Below are positions 40,233 through 50,385 of a stretch of DNA of 64,000 bases, one piece after another. The translations under genes and the position numbers were made by a program. The stretch comes from Micrococcus sp. 2A. Its GTDB lineage: Bacteria; Actinomycetota; Actinomycetes; Actinomycetales; Micrococcaceae. Location of the stretch: contig NZ_CP154351.1 in the NCBI RefSeq assembly GCF_039519235.1, forward strand, positions 1 to 64,000, given 5' to 3'. The stretch's first letter is position 1. Every line of letters starts with the position of its first letter. The notes under the pieces were generated by a model. The model was given only the letters and a program-made list of their open reading frames with translations. It ran no database searches and was not told where the DNA came from.

Positions 40233-40286
40233 TGTGGTCACGACACGCCGTCCGCCCCGGAGCGTGCGCGGCGTGGCGTGACCACA
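40233..40286. repeat. Intergenic palindromic repeat, copy A
   Basis: Arms TGTGGTCACGACACGCCG (40233-40250) and CGGCGTGGCGTGACCACA (40269-40286) pair at 17 of 18 positions. The same core TGGTCAC(A/G)ACACGCCG recurs at 45435-45546. It lies between two same-strand genes, upstream of a leaderless promoter. Confidence 0.75.
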
Positions 40287-40330
40287 GCGCGGAGTGCGAC
40301 CAGCCCTCGCCGCACCCCGGGCGCGATCCG

Positions 40331-40336
40331 TAGGGT
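40331..40336 (+). promoter_or_regulatory. Leaderless -10 hexamer TAGGGT (dienelactone hydrolase)
   Basis: TAGGGT ends 7 nt before ATG 40344. Confidence 0.55.
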
Positions 40337-40343
40337 GGGGCGC

Positions 40344-41066
40344 ATGATGGCTTCCAAGACCCCGCACCAGAACGTCTCGTTCAACCTGCCCACCAAGGAC
40401 GCCGCGCACAGCGACCAGACCGGCCACGGCTACCTGGCCCTGCCGGAGTCCGGGAAGGGGCCCGGGATCATCGTGATCCAGGAGTGGTGGGGTCTCGTGG
40501 ACCACATCAAGGACGTGTGCGACCGCCTGGCCGCGGAGGGCTTCGTGGCGCTGGCACCGGACCTGTTCGGCGGCTGGATCGCTCACGACGGCGACGAGGC
40601 CGGCGAGATGATGCAGAACCTCCCCGCCGAGGAGGGCGCCCGCCAGCTGGCCGGCGCCGTCGACTTCCTGCTCGGGCGCGACGAGGTCACCTCCGAGACC
40701 GTCGGCGCGATCGGCTTCTGCATGGGCGGCGGCTTCGTGCTGGCGCTCGCGGCCCAGCAGGGCGAGAAGGTGTCCGCGGCCGTGCCGTTCTACGGGGTCG
40801 GCCAGGGCGTGCCCGGCGACTTCTCCGGCGTCCGCGCCGCGGTCCAGGGCCACTACGCCGAGCGCGATCAGATGTTCCCCGTGGAGAAGGCCCGTCAGCA
40901 GGAGCAGCAGATCCGCGAGGAGTCCGGCGCGGAGGTCGAGTACTTCTACTACGACGCCGACCACGCCTTCCACAACGACGAGAACCCGGCGGGCAACTAC
41001 CAGGAGGCCGAAGCGAAGCTCGCCTGGGGCCGCGCGGTCTCCTTCCTGAAGGAGAAGGTCCGCTGA
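40344..41066 (+). CDS. Dienelactone hydrolase family protein
   Basis: 240-aa alpha/beta hydrolase. Motifs are VIQEWWGLVDHIKDVCDRLA, the nucleophile elbow GFCMGGG (Cys near 132), VQGHYAERDQMFP (acid) and the C-terminal HAFHNDENP (His). This matches the Cys-Asp-His triad of dienelactone hydrolases. MM start: ATG 40344 fits the leaderless spacing, ATG 40347 does not. The stop overlaps the coding region of the next gene, implying a three-gene unit with the following ORFs. Confidence 0.93.
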   Translation: MMASKTPHQNVSFNLPTKDAAHSDQTGHGYLALPESGKGPGIIVIQEWWGLVDHIKDVCDRLAAEGFVALAPDLFGGWIAHDGDEAGEMMQNLPAEEGARQLAGAVDFLLGRDEVTSETVGAIGFCMGGGFVLALAAQQGEKVSAAVPFYGVGQGVPGDFSGVRAAVQGHYAERDQMFPVEKARQQEQQIREESGAEVEYFYYDADHAFHNDENPAGNYQEAEAKLAWGRAVSFLKEKVR

Positions 41067-42040
41067 GCCCCGCACGAGGCGGCCGCCCCTCCCGCTCCGG
41101 CGGAGGCGCGCGGCCCGGACGGCCCGGCGGCAAGACGGGTGCGGGCAAGGCCGGCGGGGCGAAGGGCGGCGCCGGCCGCCGTCGCGACGCCCCCGCGGCG
41201 AAGGTGCGCTTCGACGTCGCGGAGAACCCGCCCGAGACGCTGTTCCTGGCGACCATCCCCGGGGCGACGCCGTCCACGTGGGTCGGACGGTTCAGCTCGC
41301 GCGAGCGCGTAGTGAAGCTGGTCAACCACGACGAGTCGGCGCAGTTCGCGCACCTCGCCCATGACGCCTACGGGCTTCCGCTGCACCCGCTGCCCCAGCT
41401 GGGGTACGTGCGGTGGCGCCGCGACCGCACCCTGGACGAGGTGCTGACCGCGGCCGGCGTCGATCTGCGGCACGTGCACACGGTCACCTCCTACTCGGAG
41501 CTGCCCGTGGTGTGCGTCGGCAAGGACCACCTGCTCTCCGCGTGGGACGTGGACGCGGACGGCCCCGTGCCCATGGCCGAGCTCGACCCCGAGGAGGAGC
41601 TCGAGCCCGCCCGCTTCGCCCCGGCCCCGAGCGAGGACCCCCTGGACCCGGCCGAGGTGCCGGGCGCGGGCGAGCGCATGGCCATCGAGATCGCCGCGTC
41701 CGGCACCGGGCACGTCGTGCTGCCGATGTCCGTGGCACGCATGTTCGGCCGCAAGGACGTCGTGGTGCTGCCCGTGGCCAGCGCGCTGGACGACGTCGTG
41801 GGCAAGTCCCGCGCCGACCGCGAGGCCGAGGCGATGCTCCAGGAGCTCGAGGGCGAGGCCGCCGTCGAGGACACGGGCGTGGAGGGCGAGGTGTCCGCGG
41901 AGGGGGCCGCCTACGAGGCCGGCGACCCCCGTCATCCCGGCTGGGACGTGGGCCTGGCCTGGCTCAAGGAGGCGGACACGCCGCTGGTCCAGACGTTCGT
42001 CGGCGTGAGCCGGGGACGGCGACCCGGGAGCTCGCGATGA
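41063..42040 (+). CDS. Hypothetical protein, start uncertain
   Basis: No family recognised. The frame opens with about 45 Gly/Arg/Lys/Pro-rich residues, then a folded-looking region (VRFDVAENPPETLFLATIPG, HAYGLPLHPLPQLGYVRWRR, HVVLPMSVARMFGRKD), an acidic stretch (about 255-290) and a basic end. The only in-frame candidates are GTG 41204, which has no ribosome site, and CTG 41063, which overlaps the upstream stop (CTGA) and has GAAGGAGAAGG 5 nt before it. The continuous coding signal favours CTG, giving 325 aa; from GTG it would be 278 aa. It ends with a 4-bp overlap into the CPBP gene. Confidence 0.65.
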   Translation: MSPARGGRPSRSGGGARPGRPGGKTGAGKAGGAKGGAGRRRDAPAAKVRFDVAENPPETLFLATIPGATPSTWVGRFSSRERVVKLVNHDESAQFAHLAHDAYGLPLHPLPQLGYVRWRRDRTLDEVLTAAGVDLRHVHTVTSYSELPVVCVGKDHLLSAWDVDADGPVPMAELDPEEELEPARFAPAPSEDPLDPAEVPGAGERMAIEIAASGTGHVVLPMSVARMFGRKDVVVLPVASALDDVVGKSRADREAEAMLQELEGEAAVEDTGVEGEVSAEGAAYEAGDPRHPGWDVGLAWLKEADTPLVQTFVGVSRGRRPGSSR

Positions 42041-43005
42041 CCCGGCGGGCAGACATGACGAGCACCGCCGACAGGACGAGCCCTGCGCCGTGGGGCCCAT
42101 CCGCGGTGAAGGGGGCCCACGGCGCAGGGGTCGTCGACGGGGGCGGCCGAGGCGGGAGGGCCTCCCGGACGCTGCGCACGGCCGTGCTGGCCGCGTGCGC
42201 CCTGGCGTATGCGCTCTCTGTGGGGTCAGTGGTCCTGGGCCATCCGAACGGGCTGACCGTCTCCGCCGACCCCTCCGCCCCGACCCTGCCCCTGTGGCAG
42301 GTGTTCCTGCCGCCCGTGGTGGGTGTCGCTCTGACCCTCCTGCTGCCGCCCCGGCGGACGTCCCAACCGGCGGTGGTGGGAGAGGCGCGGGCGTTCCGGC
42401 ACGGCACGGCCTTCCTGGTCGGGCTGGCCGTGCTCACGATCGGGCTCGGCCTCTCGCCGCTGTCCGACGTGGACTTCGTGCTCTCGAAGGCCCTGCTGTT
42501 CATGGTGCTGCCCGCCCTCGCGCTGCGCTTCGTGTGGCGTGGCGGGGTGGAAGTGCTCCGCGCTGGAGGGGCGTGGCGCTGGTGGGCGCCGCTCGCCGTC
42601 GTCGTGGTGTGGGCGTGGCTGTCCCAGGCGGCGCCGTGGGTGCCGGCCGCGGACTTCTCCGGCCACGACCTGACGTTCCTGCTCCTCGGGGCGGCGGTGA
42701 CGGCGCTGACGGCGGGCGTGGGCGAGGAGCTGTTCTACCGCCGCTGGCTGCAGACGCGGCTGGAGGTGTGGCTGGGGCCGGCGGCGGGCATCGCGCTGAC
42801 GTGCGTGCTGTTCGGGCTCATGCACTTCGGCACGCACGGGTCCACGGACCTGGCCCGGGATGCCGCACTGATCGTGGCGGTGCAGGGCACGTCGGGCCTG
42901 TTCCTGGGCCTGCTGTGGTGGCGGTACCGGAACATCGCGATGAACATCCTGGCGCACCTGATCATGAACGGCTGGGCCGTGGCGGCGTACCTGCTGACGC
43001 GGTGA
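42037..43005 (+). CDS. CPBP family intramembrane metalloprotease
   Basis: 322-aa protein with about seven membrane helices after a Ser/Gly-rich cytoplasmic N-terminus. Abi/CPBP motifs are GEELFYRRWLQ (EExxxR, near 229), CVLFGLMHFGTH (His near 258) and a final AHLIMNGWA (HxxxN). Substrate unknown; relatives act in protein processing or bacteriocin self-immunity. ATG overlaps the upstream stop (ATGA). Confidence 0.88.
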   Translation: MTRRADMTSTADRTSPAPWGPSAVKGAHGAGVVDGGGRGGRASRTLRTAVLAACALAYALSVGSVVLGHPNGLTVSADPSAPTLPLWQVFLPPVVGVALTLLLPPRRTSQPAVVGEARAFRHGTAFLVGLAVLTIGLGLSPLSDVDFVLSKALLFMVLPALALRFVWRGGVEVLRAGGAWRWWAPLAVVVVWAWLSQAAPWVPAADFSGHDLTFLLLGAAVTALTAGVGEELFYRRWLQTRLEVWLGPAAGIALTCVLFGLMHFGTHGSTDLARDAALIVAVQGTSGLFLGLLWWRYRNIAMNILAHLIMNGWAVAAYLLTR

Positions 43006-43013
43006 GCCCCGGC

Positions 43014-43030
43014 AGGGCTCGCCGCCCACC
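43014..43030. terminator. Small hairpin between convergent CPBP and permease genes
   Basis: GAGCCC (43014-43019) pairs with GGGCTC (43025-43030). The short stem makes it a weak bidirectional terminator candidate. Confidence 0.4.
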
Positions 43031-44395
43031 TCAGCCGAGGCGGCCGGCCTGGGTGGCCTCGTACCGCTCGGCGTCCTCGTCCTCGGGGACCGGCTCGGTG
43101 CCGCGCCAGCGGGCCACGGCCGTCATGAGGTGGTGCACCACGAGCGCGGCGATCGTGCCGAGCGTGATGCCGCCGAACACCAGCCCGCCCGCCGTCAGCT
43201 GCGGGTCCGCGATCGCCATGATCAGGCCCGCGCCCGCCGTCATGAGGTGGATGGTGTTGGAGAAGTCCACGCGGTTCTGGACCCAGATCCGCACGCCCAT
43301 CACGCCGATCATGCCGTAGAGGATGATGCCGGCGCCGCCGGCCACACCGGCCGGGATGGTCGCGACGGCGGCCCCGAACTTGGGCAGGAAGGCGAGGGCG
43401 ATCGCGGTGAGGCCGGCCACCCAGTACGCGGCGGTCGAGTACACCCGCGAGCTCGCCATGACGCCGATGTTCTCCGCGTACGTGGTGGTGCCGACACCGC
43501 CGCCCAGGCCGGAGAAGGTGGTGGAGAGGCCGTCGGCGATCAGAGCGCGGCCGGTGAGCGGGTCGAGGTCCCGCTTGGTCATCAGGCCGACGGTCCTGAC
43601 GTGGCCGATGTTCTCGGCGATCAGCACGAGCACCACCGGCAGGAACAGCGGCAGCACCTGGAGGCTGAACTCGGGCGCGTGGAACGGCGGCAGGCCCACC
43701 CAGGCCGCCTCGCCGACTGCGGCGAAGTCCACCTGGCCCTGGGCCAGCGCCAGCACGTACCCGGCCAGGATGCCCACGAGGATGGACAGCCGCCCGACGA
43801 GGCCGCGGAACAGCACCGCCGTGAGCACCACCGCCAGCGCCGTGCCGAAGGTGGTCAGGGGCACCTCCTGCATGGCCGCCGTCGTCGCGCCGGCGAGGTT
43901 CAGGCCGATCAGCGCCACGATGGTGCCCATCACGGCGGGCGGCATGAGGGCGTGGATCCAGCCGGTGCCGGACAGGTGCACGACGACGCCGATCGCCGCG
44001 AGCAGCAGCCCCGTCGCCATGATGCCGCCGAGCGCGGCGCCCGTGCCCTCGAGCGCGGTGGCCGCCGTGAGCGGGGCGATGAACGCGAACGAGCTGCCGA
44101 GGTAGCTCGGCAGGCGGTTGCCGGTGATCACGAGGAACAGCAGGGTGCCGATGCCGGAGAAGAGCAGCGCCGTCGTCGCGGGCATGCCGGTGATGGCGGG
44201 AACGAGCACGGTGGCGCCGAACATGGCCATCACGTGCTGCACGCCGATGCCCACGGTGCGTGGCCAGCTGAGGCGTTCGTCCGGGGCGACGACGGTGCCC
44301 GGCGTGATGGTGCGGCCGTCGCCGTGCACGCGCCAGCCGAACCCCCGGGAGGGGTCGGCGTGCCGAGCGGGTGAGGTGGGGGTGCTGTGGGCCAT
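43031..44395 (-). CDS. Uracil/xanthine permease family (NCS2) transporter
   Basis: 454-aa nucleobase:cation symporter with about 14 helices. Signature segments are VQHVMAMFGATVLVPAITG near 55, TSFAFI-like GSSFAFIAPLTA, ALIGLNLAG, VLIAENIGHVRTVG and GLGGGVGTTTYAENIGVMA. The last two are the substrate-binding regions of UraA-like uracil permeases. AAGGCGG precedes ATG 44395. Confidence 0.92.
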   Translation of the reverse strand: MAHSTPTSPARHADPSRGFGWRVHGDGRTITPGTVVAPDERLSWPRTVGIGVQHVMAMFGATVLVPAITGMPATTALLFSGIGTLLFLVITGNRLPSYLGSSFAFIAPLTAATALEGTGAALGGIMATGLLLAAIGVVVHLSGTGWIHALMPPAVMGTIVALIGLNLAGATTAAMQEVPLTTFGTALAVVLTAVLFRGLVGRLSILVGILAGYVLALAQGQVDFAAVGEAAWVGLPPFHAPEFSLQVLPLFLPVVLVLIAENIGHVRTVGLMTKRDLDPLTGRALIADGLSTTFSGLGGGVGTTTYAENIGVMASSRVYSTAAYWVAGLTAIALAFLPKFGAAVATIPAGVAGGAGIILYGMIGVMGVRIWVQNRVDFSNTIHLMTAGAGLIMAIADPQLTAGGLVFGGITLGTIAALVVHHLMTAVARWRGTEPVPEDEDAERYEATQAGRLG

Positions 44396-44470
44396 GGCCG
44401 CCTTGCCGTTCAGGAGTGGATGAGGGCACCGGACCGGGCTTCGGATCGGGGCGCGCGTCGGTCTGTAGGG

Positions 44471-44476
44471 TACCGT
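44471..44476 (+). promoter_or_regulatory. Leaderless -10 hexamer TACCGT (PfkB gene)
   Basis: TACCGT ends 7 nt before GTG 44484. TAGGGT overlaps just upstream. Confidence 0.5.
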
Positions 44477-44483
44477 TTGAGGT

Positions 44484-45422
44484 GTGTCTGAGTACTTCGG
44501 AGTGATCGGCGAGGCCCTGGTGGACGTGGTCCTCTCGGACACCGCCACGCCCCGAGCGCACGTGGGCGGGAGCCCGCTGAACGTGGCCGTCGGTGTGAGC
44601 CGCCTGGAACGCCCCGTGCTCTTCGCCGGCCGCTTCGGCCAGGACGAGTACGGCGCCATGATCGCCGCCCATCTCGAGGGCAACGGCGTGCGCAGCCTCC
44701 TGGAGCCGGACTCCTCCCCGACGTCGCAGGCCACCGCGCGCCTGGACCCGACGGGCGCCGCCAGCTACGAGTTCGACCTCGACTGGACGCTGCCGCCCGC
44801 CGCCGCCCTCGTGCGGGACCTCTGCGCGGCCGCCGGCGGGTCCCTCAAGCACGTGCACGCCGGCTCGATCGCCACGATGCTCGCCCCCGGCGACGCCGAG
44901 GTCATGGGTCTGCTCGAGGGGCTCTCCCCGGAGACCACCGTCAGCTACGACCCCAACGTGCGGCCCAGCATCGTCCCGGACCGGGTGTTCGCCCGTGCTC
45001 GCGCCGAGGAGTCGGTGCGCCTCTCCGACGTCGTCCACGCCTCTGACGAGGACATCGCCTGGCTCTACCCGGACCGGCCGCTGCTCGAGACCCTGAAGGC
45101 GTGGCAGGCCATGGGCCCGGCGTTCGTGGTCATGACGCGCGGCGCCGAGGACATCGTGGCCGTCACTGCACACGGCGTGCGCGAGCGCCCGATCGTCCCC
45201 GTGGACGTCGCGGACACCGTGGGTGCCGGCGACTCGTTCACCGCGGCGCTCCTGGCCGCCCTCGACGACCGCTCCCTGCTCGGCGCGGCCCACCGCGAGC
45301 GGCTGCACGCCATGGACCCGGACGACGTCGAGTCCGTGCTGATCTACGCCTCCCGCGCCTCCGCGATCACGGCGTCCCGCCCGGGCGCCGACCCGCCGAC
45401 GCGGGCCGAGCTCGCGGGCTGA
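44484..45422 (+). CDS. PfkB family carbohydrate kinase
   Basis: 312-aa ribokinase-fold sugar kinase. N-terminal GGSPLNVAVGVSRL (first PfkB signature, near 28), YDPNVRPSIV, and C-terminal VDVADTVGAGDSFTAALLAAL (catalytic Asp near 253, anion hole GAGD). Closest in style to fructokinases; the sugar cannot be assigned. GTG start at leaderless spacing. Divergent from the nucleobase permease. Confidence 0.9.
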   Translation: MSEYFGVIGEALVDVVLSDTATPRAHVGGSPLNVAVGVSRLERPVLFAGRFGQDEYGAMIAAHLEGNGVRSLLEPDSSPTSQATARLDPTGAASYEFDLDWTLPPAAALVRDLCAAAGGSLKHVHAGSIATMLAPGDAEVMGLLEGLSPETTVSYDPNVRPSIVPDRVFARARAEESVRLSDVVHASDEDIAWLYPDRPLLETLKAWQAMGPAFVVMTRGAEDIVAVTAHGVRERPIVPVDVADTVGAGDSFTAALLAALDDRSLLGAAHRERLHAMDPDDVESVLIYASRASAITASRPGADPPTRAELAG

Positions 45423-45434
45423 CGACGACGCGTG

Positions 45435-45516
45435 CGGACCCCGTCGGACGCAGAATGGTCACAACACGCCGCGGGCGGACGCCGTCGGACGCAGAGTGGT
45501 CACAACACGCCGCGTG
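45435..45516. repeat. 41-bp tandem repeat, two units
   Basis: Units 45435-45475 and 45476-45516 differ at three positions. Each starts CGGAC and contains GTCGGACGCAGA followed by TGGTCACAACACGCCGCG. Located between convergent genes. Confidence 0.85.
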
Positions 45517-45546
45517 CCATGTCTCCAGACGGCGTGTCGTGACCAC
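45496..45546. repeat. Intergenic palindromic repeat, copy B
   Basis: GTGGTCACAACACGCCG (45496-45512, within the second tandem unit) pairs with CGGCGTGTCGTGACCAC (45530-45546), one G-T exception. Same core as copy A at 40233-40286. It may also act as a terminator for the convergent pfkB-like and mdh genes. Confidence 0.8.
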
Positions 45547-45604
45547 CCTGAGGGGCGGGCGGCGTCCCGTCGTCCGGCGCCCGCCCGTTCCCCAGCGGGC
45601 TCGC

Positions 45605-47590
<1,986 letters not shown>

Positions 47591-47630
47591 CGGGCGGGCG
47601 CGGCCGACCGGCCCGGCCCGGCCGCCGGGG

Positions 47631-49163
47631 TCACCAGCGCTCGCGGGTGAGGTCGGCGTCCTCGGCGCGCACCGGCTTCGAGCCGGTGACCAGCTTGTGG
47701 CCGAGCCACAGGGCCAGGAACAGCGGCAGGCCGAGGTACGCGGTGGCTGCGGCGAGCAGGTCCACGCCCTCGCCGAACGCCCCGTACCCCTGACCCAGGA
47801 CCACCACGGTGCACAGCAGCAGCGCGACGATCGGGCCCAACGGGAAGAGCGCGGCGCGGTAGGGCAGGTCCTCGAGGCGGCCGCCCTGGACGATGTACGC
47901 GCGGCGGAACCGGTAGTGGCTCCACGCGATGCCCATCCACACGATGAACCCGGCCAGTCCGGAGGCGGAGACGAGCCACACGTAGGCGGCCCCGTCTCCG
48001 ACGAGGGTGGTGAGGAAGCACAGGGCGCCGACGGCGGTGGTGACCAGCAGCGCGTTCATGGGAACGCCGCGGCGGTTGACCTTGGCGAGGAACCGCGGGG
48101 CCTTGCCCGAGTCGGCCAGGGCCCAGAGCATGCGGGTGGAGGCGTACAGCCCCGAGTTGCCGGCGGAGAGGATCGCTGTGAGGATCACGGCGTTCATCAC
48201 GGCGGCCGCGGCCAGCACGCCGGCGTTCTCGAACACCAGGGTGAACGGGGAGATCGAGATGTCCTCCACGCCGCTGCCCAGCAGGTTGGGGCTGGTGTAG
48301 GGGATCAGGAAGCCGATCACGGTGATCGCGCCGACGTAGAAGAGCAGGATGCGCCAGAACACGGTGCGGATGGCCTTCGGGACGTTCTTCTCCGGGTCCT
48401 CCGCCTCGCCGGCCGCGACGCCGACGAGTTCGGTGCCCTGGAAGGAGAAGCCGGCCACCAGGAAGATCGCGAGGATGCCCGGGGCGCCGCCCACGAACGG
48501 GGCCTCGCCGGTGGTCCAGTTCTCGAAGCCCGGGGCGGCGCCGCCGAGGATGCCGGCGATCATCATGACGCCGAGGACGAGGAAGACCACCACGGTGACG
48601 ACCTTGATGAGCGAGAACCAGAACTCGGACTCGCCGTAGGCCCGGGTGGAGAGCGCGTTGAGGCCGAAGAGGATCGCCAGGAAGAGCGCAGACCAGGCCC
48701 ACGAGGGGACGTCCGGGAGCCAGTAGCGCATGACCAGAGCGGCCGCGACGAGCTCCGCGGCCACCGTGATCGCCCAGTTGTACCAGTAGTTCCAGCCGAT
48801 GGCGAAGCCGAACGAGGGGCTGACGAACCGGGTGGCGTACTCCTCGAAGGCGCCCGAGACCGGCAGGTAGGTGGCCATCTCGCCGAGGGACTGCATGAGC
48901 AGGAACACCATGAAGCCGATGACGACGTACGCCAGCAGCGCGCCGCCGGGGCCGGCGGTGGCGATGCTGTTGCCGGAGGCCACGAACAGGCCGGTGCCGA
49001 TGGCGCCGCCCATCGCGATCATCATCAGGTGGCGGGCGGCCAGGGTGCGGCGCAGGCCGTTGTGCGCCTCTGACGGGGCGGGAAGGGCGGCGGTGCTGGC
49101 GGCGGGGCCGGCGGCGGTGCTGCCGGCCGGCAGGGCGGAGCCGGGGGTGTCTCTGGAGTCCAC
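47631..49163 (-). CDS. Amino acid permease (APC family, LysP/AroP-like)
   Basis: 510-aa transporter with 12 predicted helices after a 40-residue Ala/Ser-rich N-terminus. The first helix has LRRTLAARHLMMIAMGGAIGTGLFVASG, the consensus of the amino acid transporter group, and MNAVILTAILSAGNSGLYASTRMLWALA is conserved in lysine/aromatic permeases. Substrate not assignable from sequence alone. GTG start. Confidence 0.92.
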   Translation of the reverse strand: MDSRDTPGSALPAGSTAAGPAASTAALPAPSEAHNGLRRTLAARHLMMIAMGGAIGTGLFVASGNSIATAGPGGALLAYVVIGFMVFLLMQSLGEMATYLPVSGAFEEYATRFVSPSFGFAIGWNYWYNWAITVAAELVAAALVMRYWLPDVPSWAWSALFLAILFGLNALSTRAYGESEFWFSLIKVVTVVVFLVLGVMMIAGILGGAAPGFENWTTGEAPFVGGAPGILAIFLVAGFSFQGTELVGVAAGEAEDPEKNVPKAIRTVFWRILLFYVGAITVIGFLIPYTSPNLLGSGVEDISISPFTLVFENAGVLAAAAVMNAVILTAILSAGNSGLYASTRMLWALADSGKAPRFLAKVNRRGVPMNALLVTTAVGALCFLTTLVGDGAAYVWLVSASGLAGFIVWMGIAWSHYRFRRAYIVQGGRLEDLPYRAALFPLGPIVALLLCTVVVLGQGYGAFGEGVDLLAAATAYLGLPLFLALWLGHKLVTGSKPVRAEDADLTRERW

Positions 49164-49271
49164 GGAGGTCTTTCGTCGCTGGGGGCGGGCGCACGTCCGG
49201 CGCCTCCACCCCGGATTCGAGGTCGCAGAACTCTACACCCGGACGCGGCCGCGGCGCGCGTCGCCCTCGGG

Positions 49272-50345
49272 TCAGCCCGCCGCGGCGAGCTCCTCGCGCA
49301 GGGCCGCGACGAACGCGTCGACGTCCTCCTCCGTGGTGTCGAAGCTGCACACCCAGCGGACCTCGCCCGTCGCGGGGTCCCAGTCGTAGAACCGGAAGGA
49401 CCGGCGCAGCCGGTCCGCGACGCCGGCCGGCAGGGTCGCGAAGACCGCGTTGACGTCGGTGTTCTGGGTCAGCGCCACCCCGGGGAGGGAGCCGTCCGCG
49501 ATGCCGGCCGTCACGGCGTCGCTGAGGCGCCGGGCCATGGCGTTCGCGTGGCCGGCGATCCGCAGGTGCAGGTCCCCGTCGAAGAGCGCGATCAGCTGCG
49601 CCGAGACGAAGCGCATCTTGGACGCGAGCTGCATCTGGTGCTTGCGCAGGTAGGCCAGGCCCTGCACGGCGTCCGGGTTCAGCACCACGATCGCCTCCGC
49701 GGCGAGCGCCCCGTTCTTGCTGCCGCCCAGGGAGAGCACGTCCACGCCGGCGTCCGTGGTGAACGCGCGCAGCGGCAGGTCGAGCGCGGCCGCGGCGTTG
49801 GCGATCCGCGCCCCGTCCAGGAACACCGTCATGCCGCGCGCGTGCGCGTGCTCGGTGATCGCGCGGATCTCCTCCGGCGTGTACAGGGTGCCGAGCTCGG
49901 TGGACTGCGTGATCGCGACGACGAGGGGCTGGGCCCGGTGCTCGTCCCCCCATCCCCACGCCTCGGCGTCGATCAGCTCCGGGGTGAGCTTGCCGTCCAG
50001 GGTGGACACGGGCAGGAGCTTGATCCCGGCGGCCTTCTCCGGCGCGCCGCCCTCGTCCACGTGGATGTGGGCGGTGTCCGCGCAGACCACCGCGCCCCAG
50101 CGCGGCAGCATGGACTCCAGGGCGACGACGTTCGCGCCCGTCCCGTTGAACATCGGCCAGGCCTGCGCCTGCTCGCCGAAGTGCCCGCGGACCACCTCCT
50201 GCAGCCGGGCGGTGTAGGCGTCCTCGCCGTAGGCGGTCTGGTGGCCGCCGTTGGCCTCGGCGATCGCCGCGAGGACCTCCGGGTGCACCCCGGAGTAGTT
50301 GTCCGAGGCGAACCCGCGGCTCTCGGCGTCGTGGATCCTCTGCAT
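49272..50345 (-). CDS. Low-specificity L-threonine aldolase
   Basis: 357-aa PLP enzyme that cleaves threonine to glycine and acetaldehyde. Motifs are FASDNYSGVHPEVLAAI, YGEDAYTARLQ, ADTAHIHVDEGGAPE, FLDGARIANAA, and the PLP-Lys in SLGGSKNGAL near 200. ATG 50345 is chosen because GGAAGGGG lies 8 nt upstream. An ATG at 50372 would add nine residues spanning that site. Same strand and 40 bp downstream of the DUF6421 gene, so possibly cotranscribed. Confidence 0.93.
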   Translation of the reverse strand: MQRIHDAESRGFASDNYSGVHPEVLAAIAEANGGHQTAYGEDAYTARLQEVVRGHFGEQAQAWPMFNGTGANVVALESMLPRWGAVVCADTAHIHVDEGGAPEKAAGIKLLPVSTLDGKLTPELIDAEAWGWGDEHRAQPLVVAITQSTELGTLYTPEEIRAITEHAHARGMTVFLDGARIANAAAALDLPLRAFTTDAGVDVLSLGGSKNGALAAEAIVVLNPDAVQGLAYLRKHQMQLASKMRFVSAQLIALFDGDLHLRIAGHANAMARRLSDAVTAGIADGSLPGVALTQNTDVNAVFATLPAGVADRLRRSFRFYDWDPATGEVRWVCSFDTTEEDVDAFVAALREELAAAG

Positions 50346-50385
50346 GTCGGTCCCCTTCCGGTGGGTGGTCATCGTGCGACGCGCC

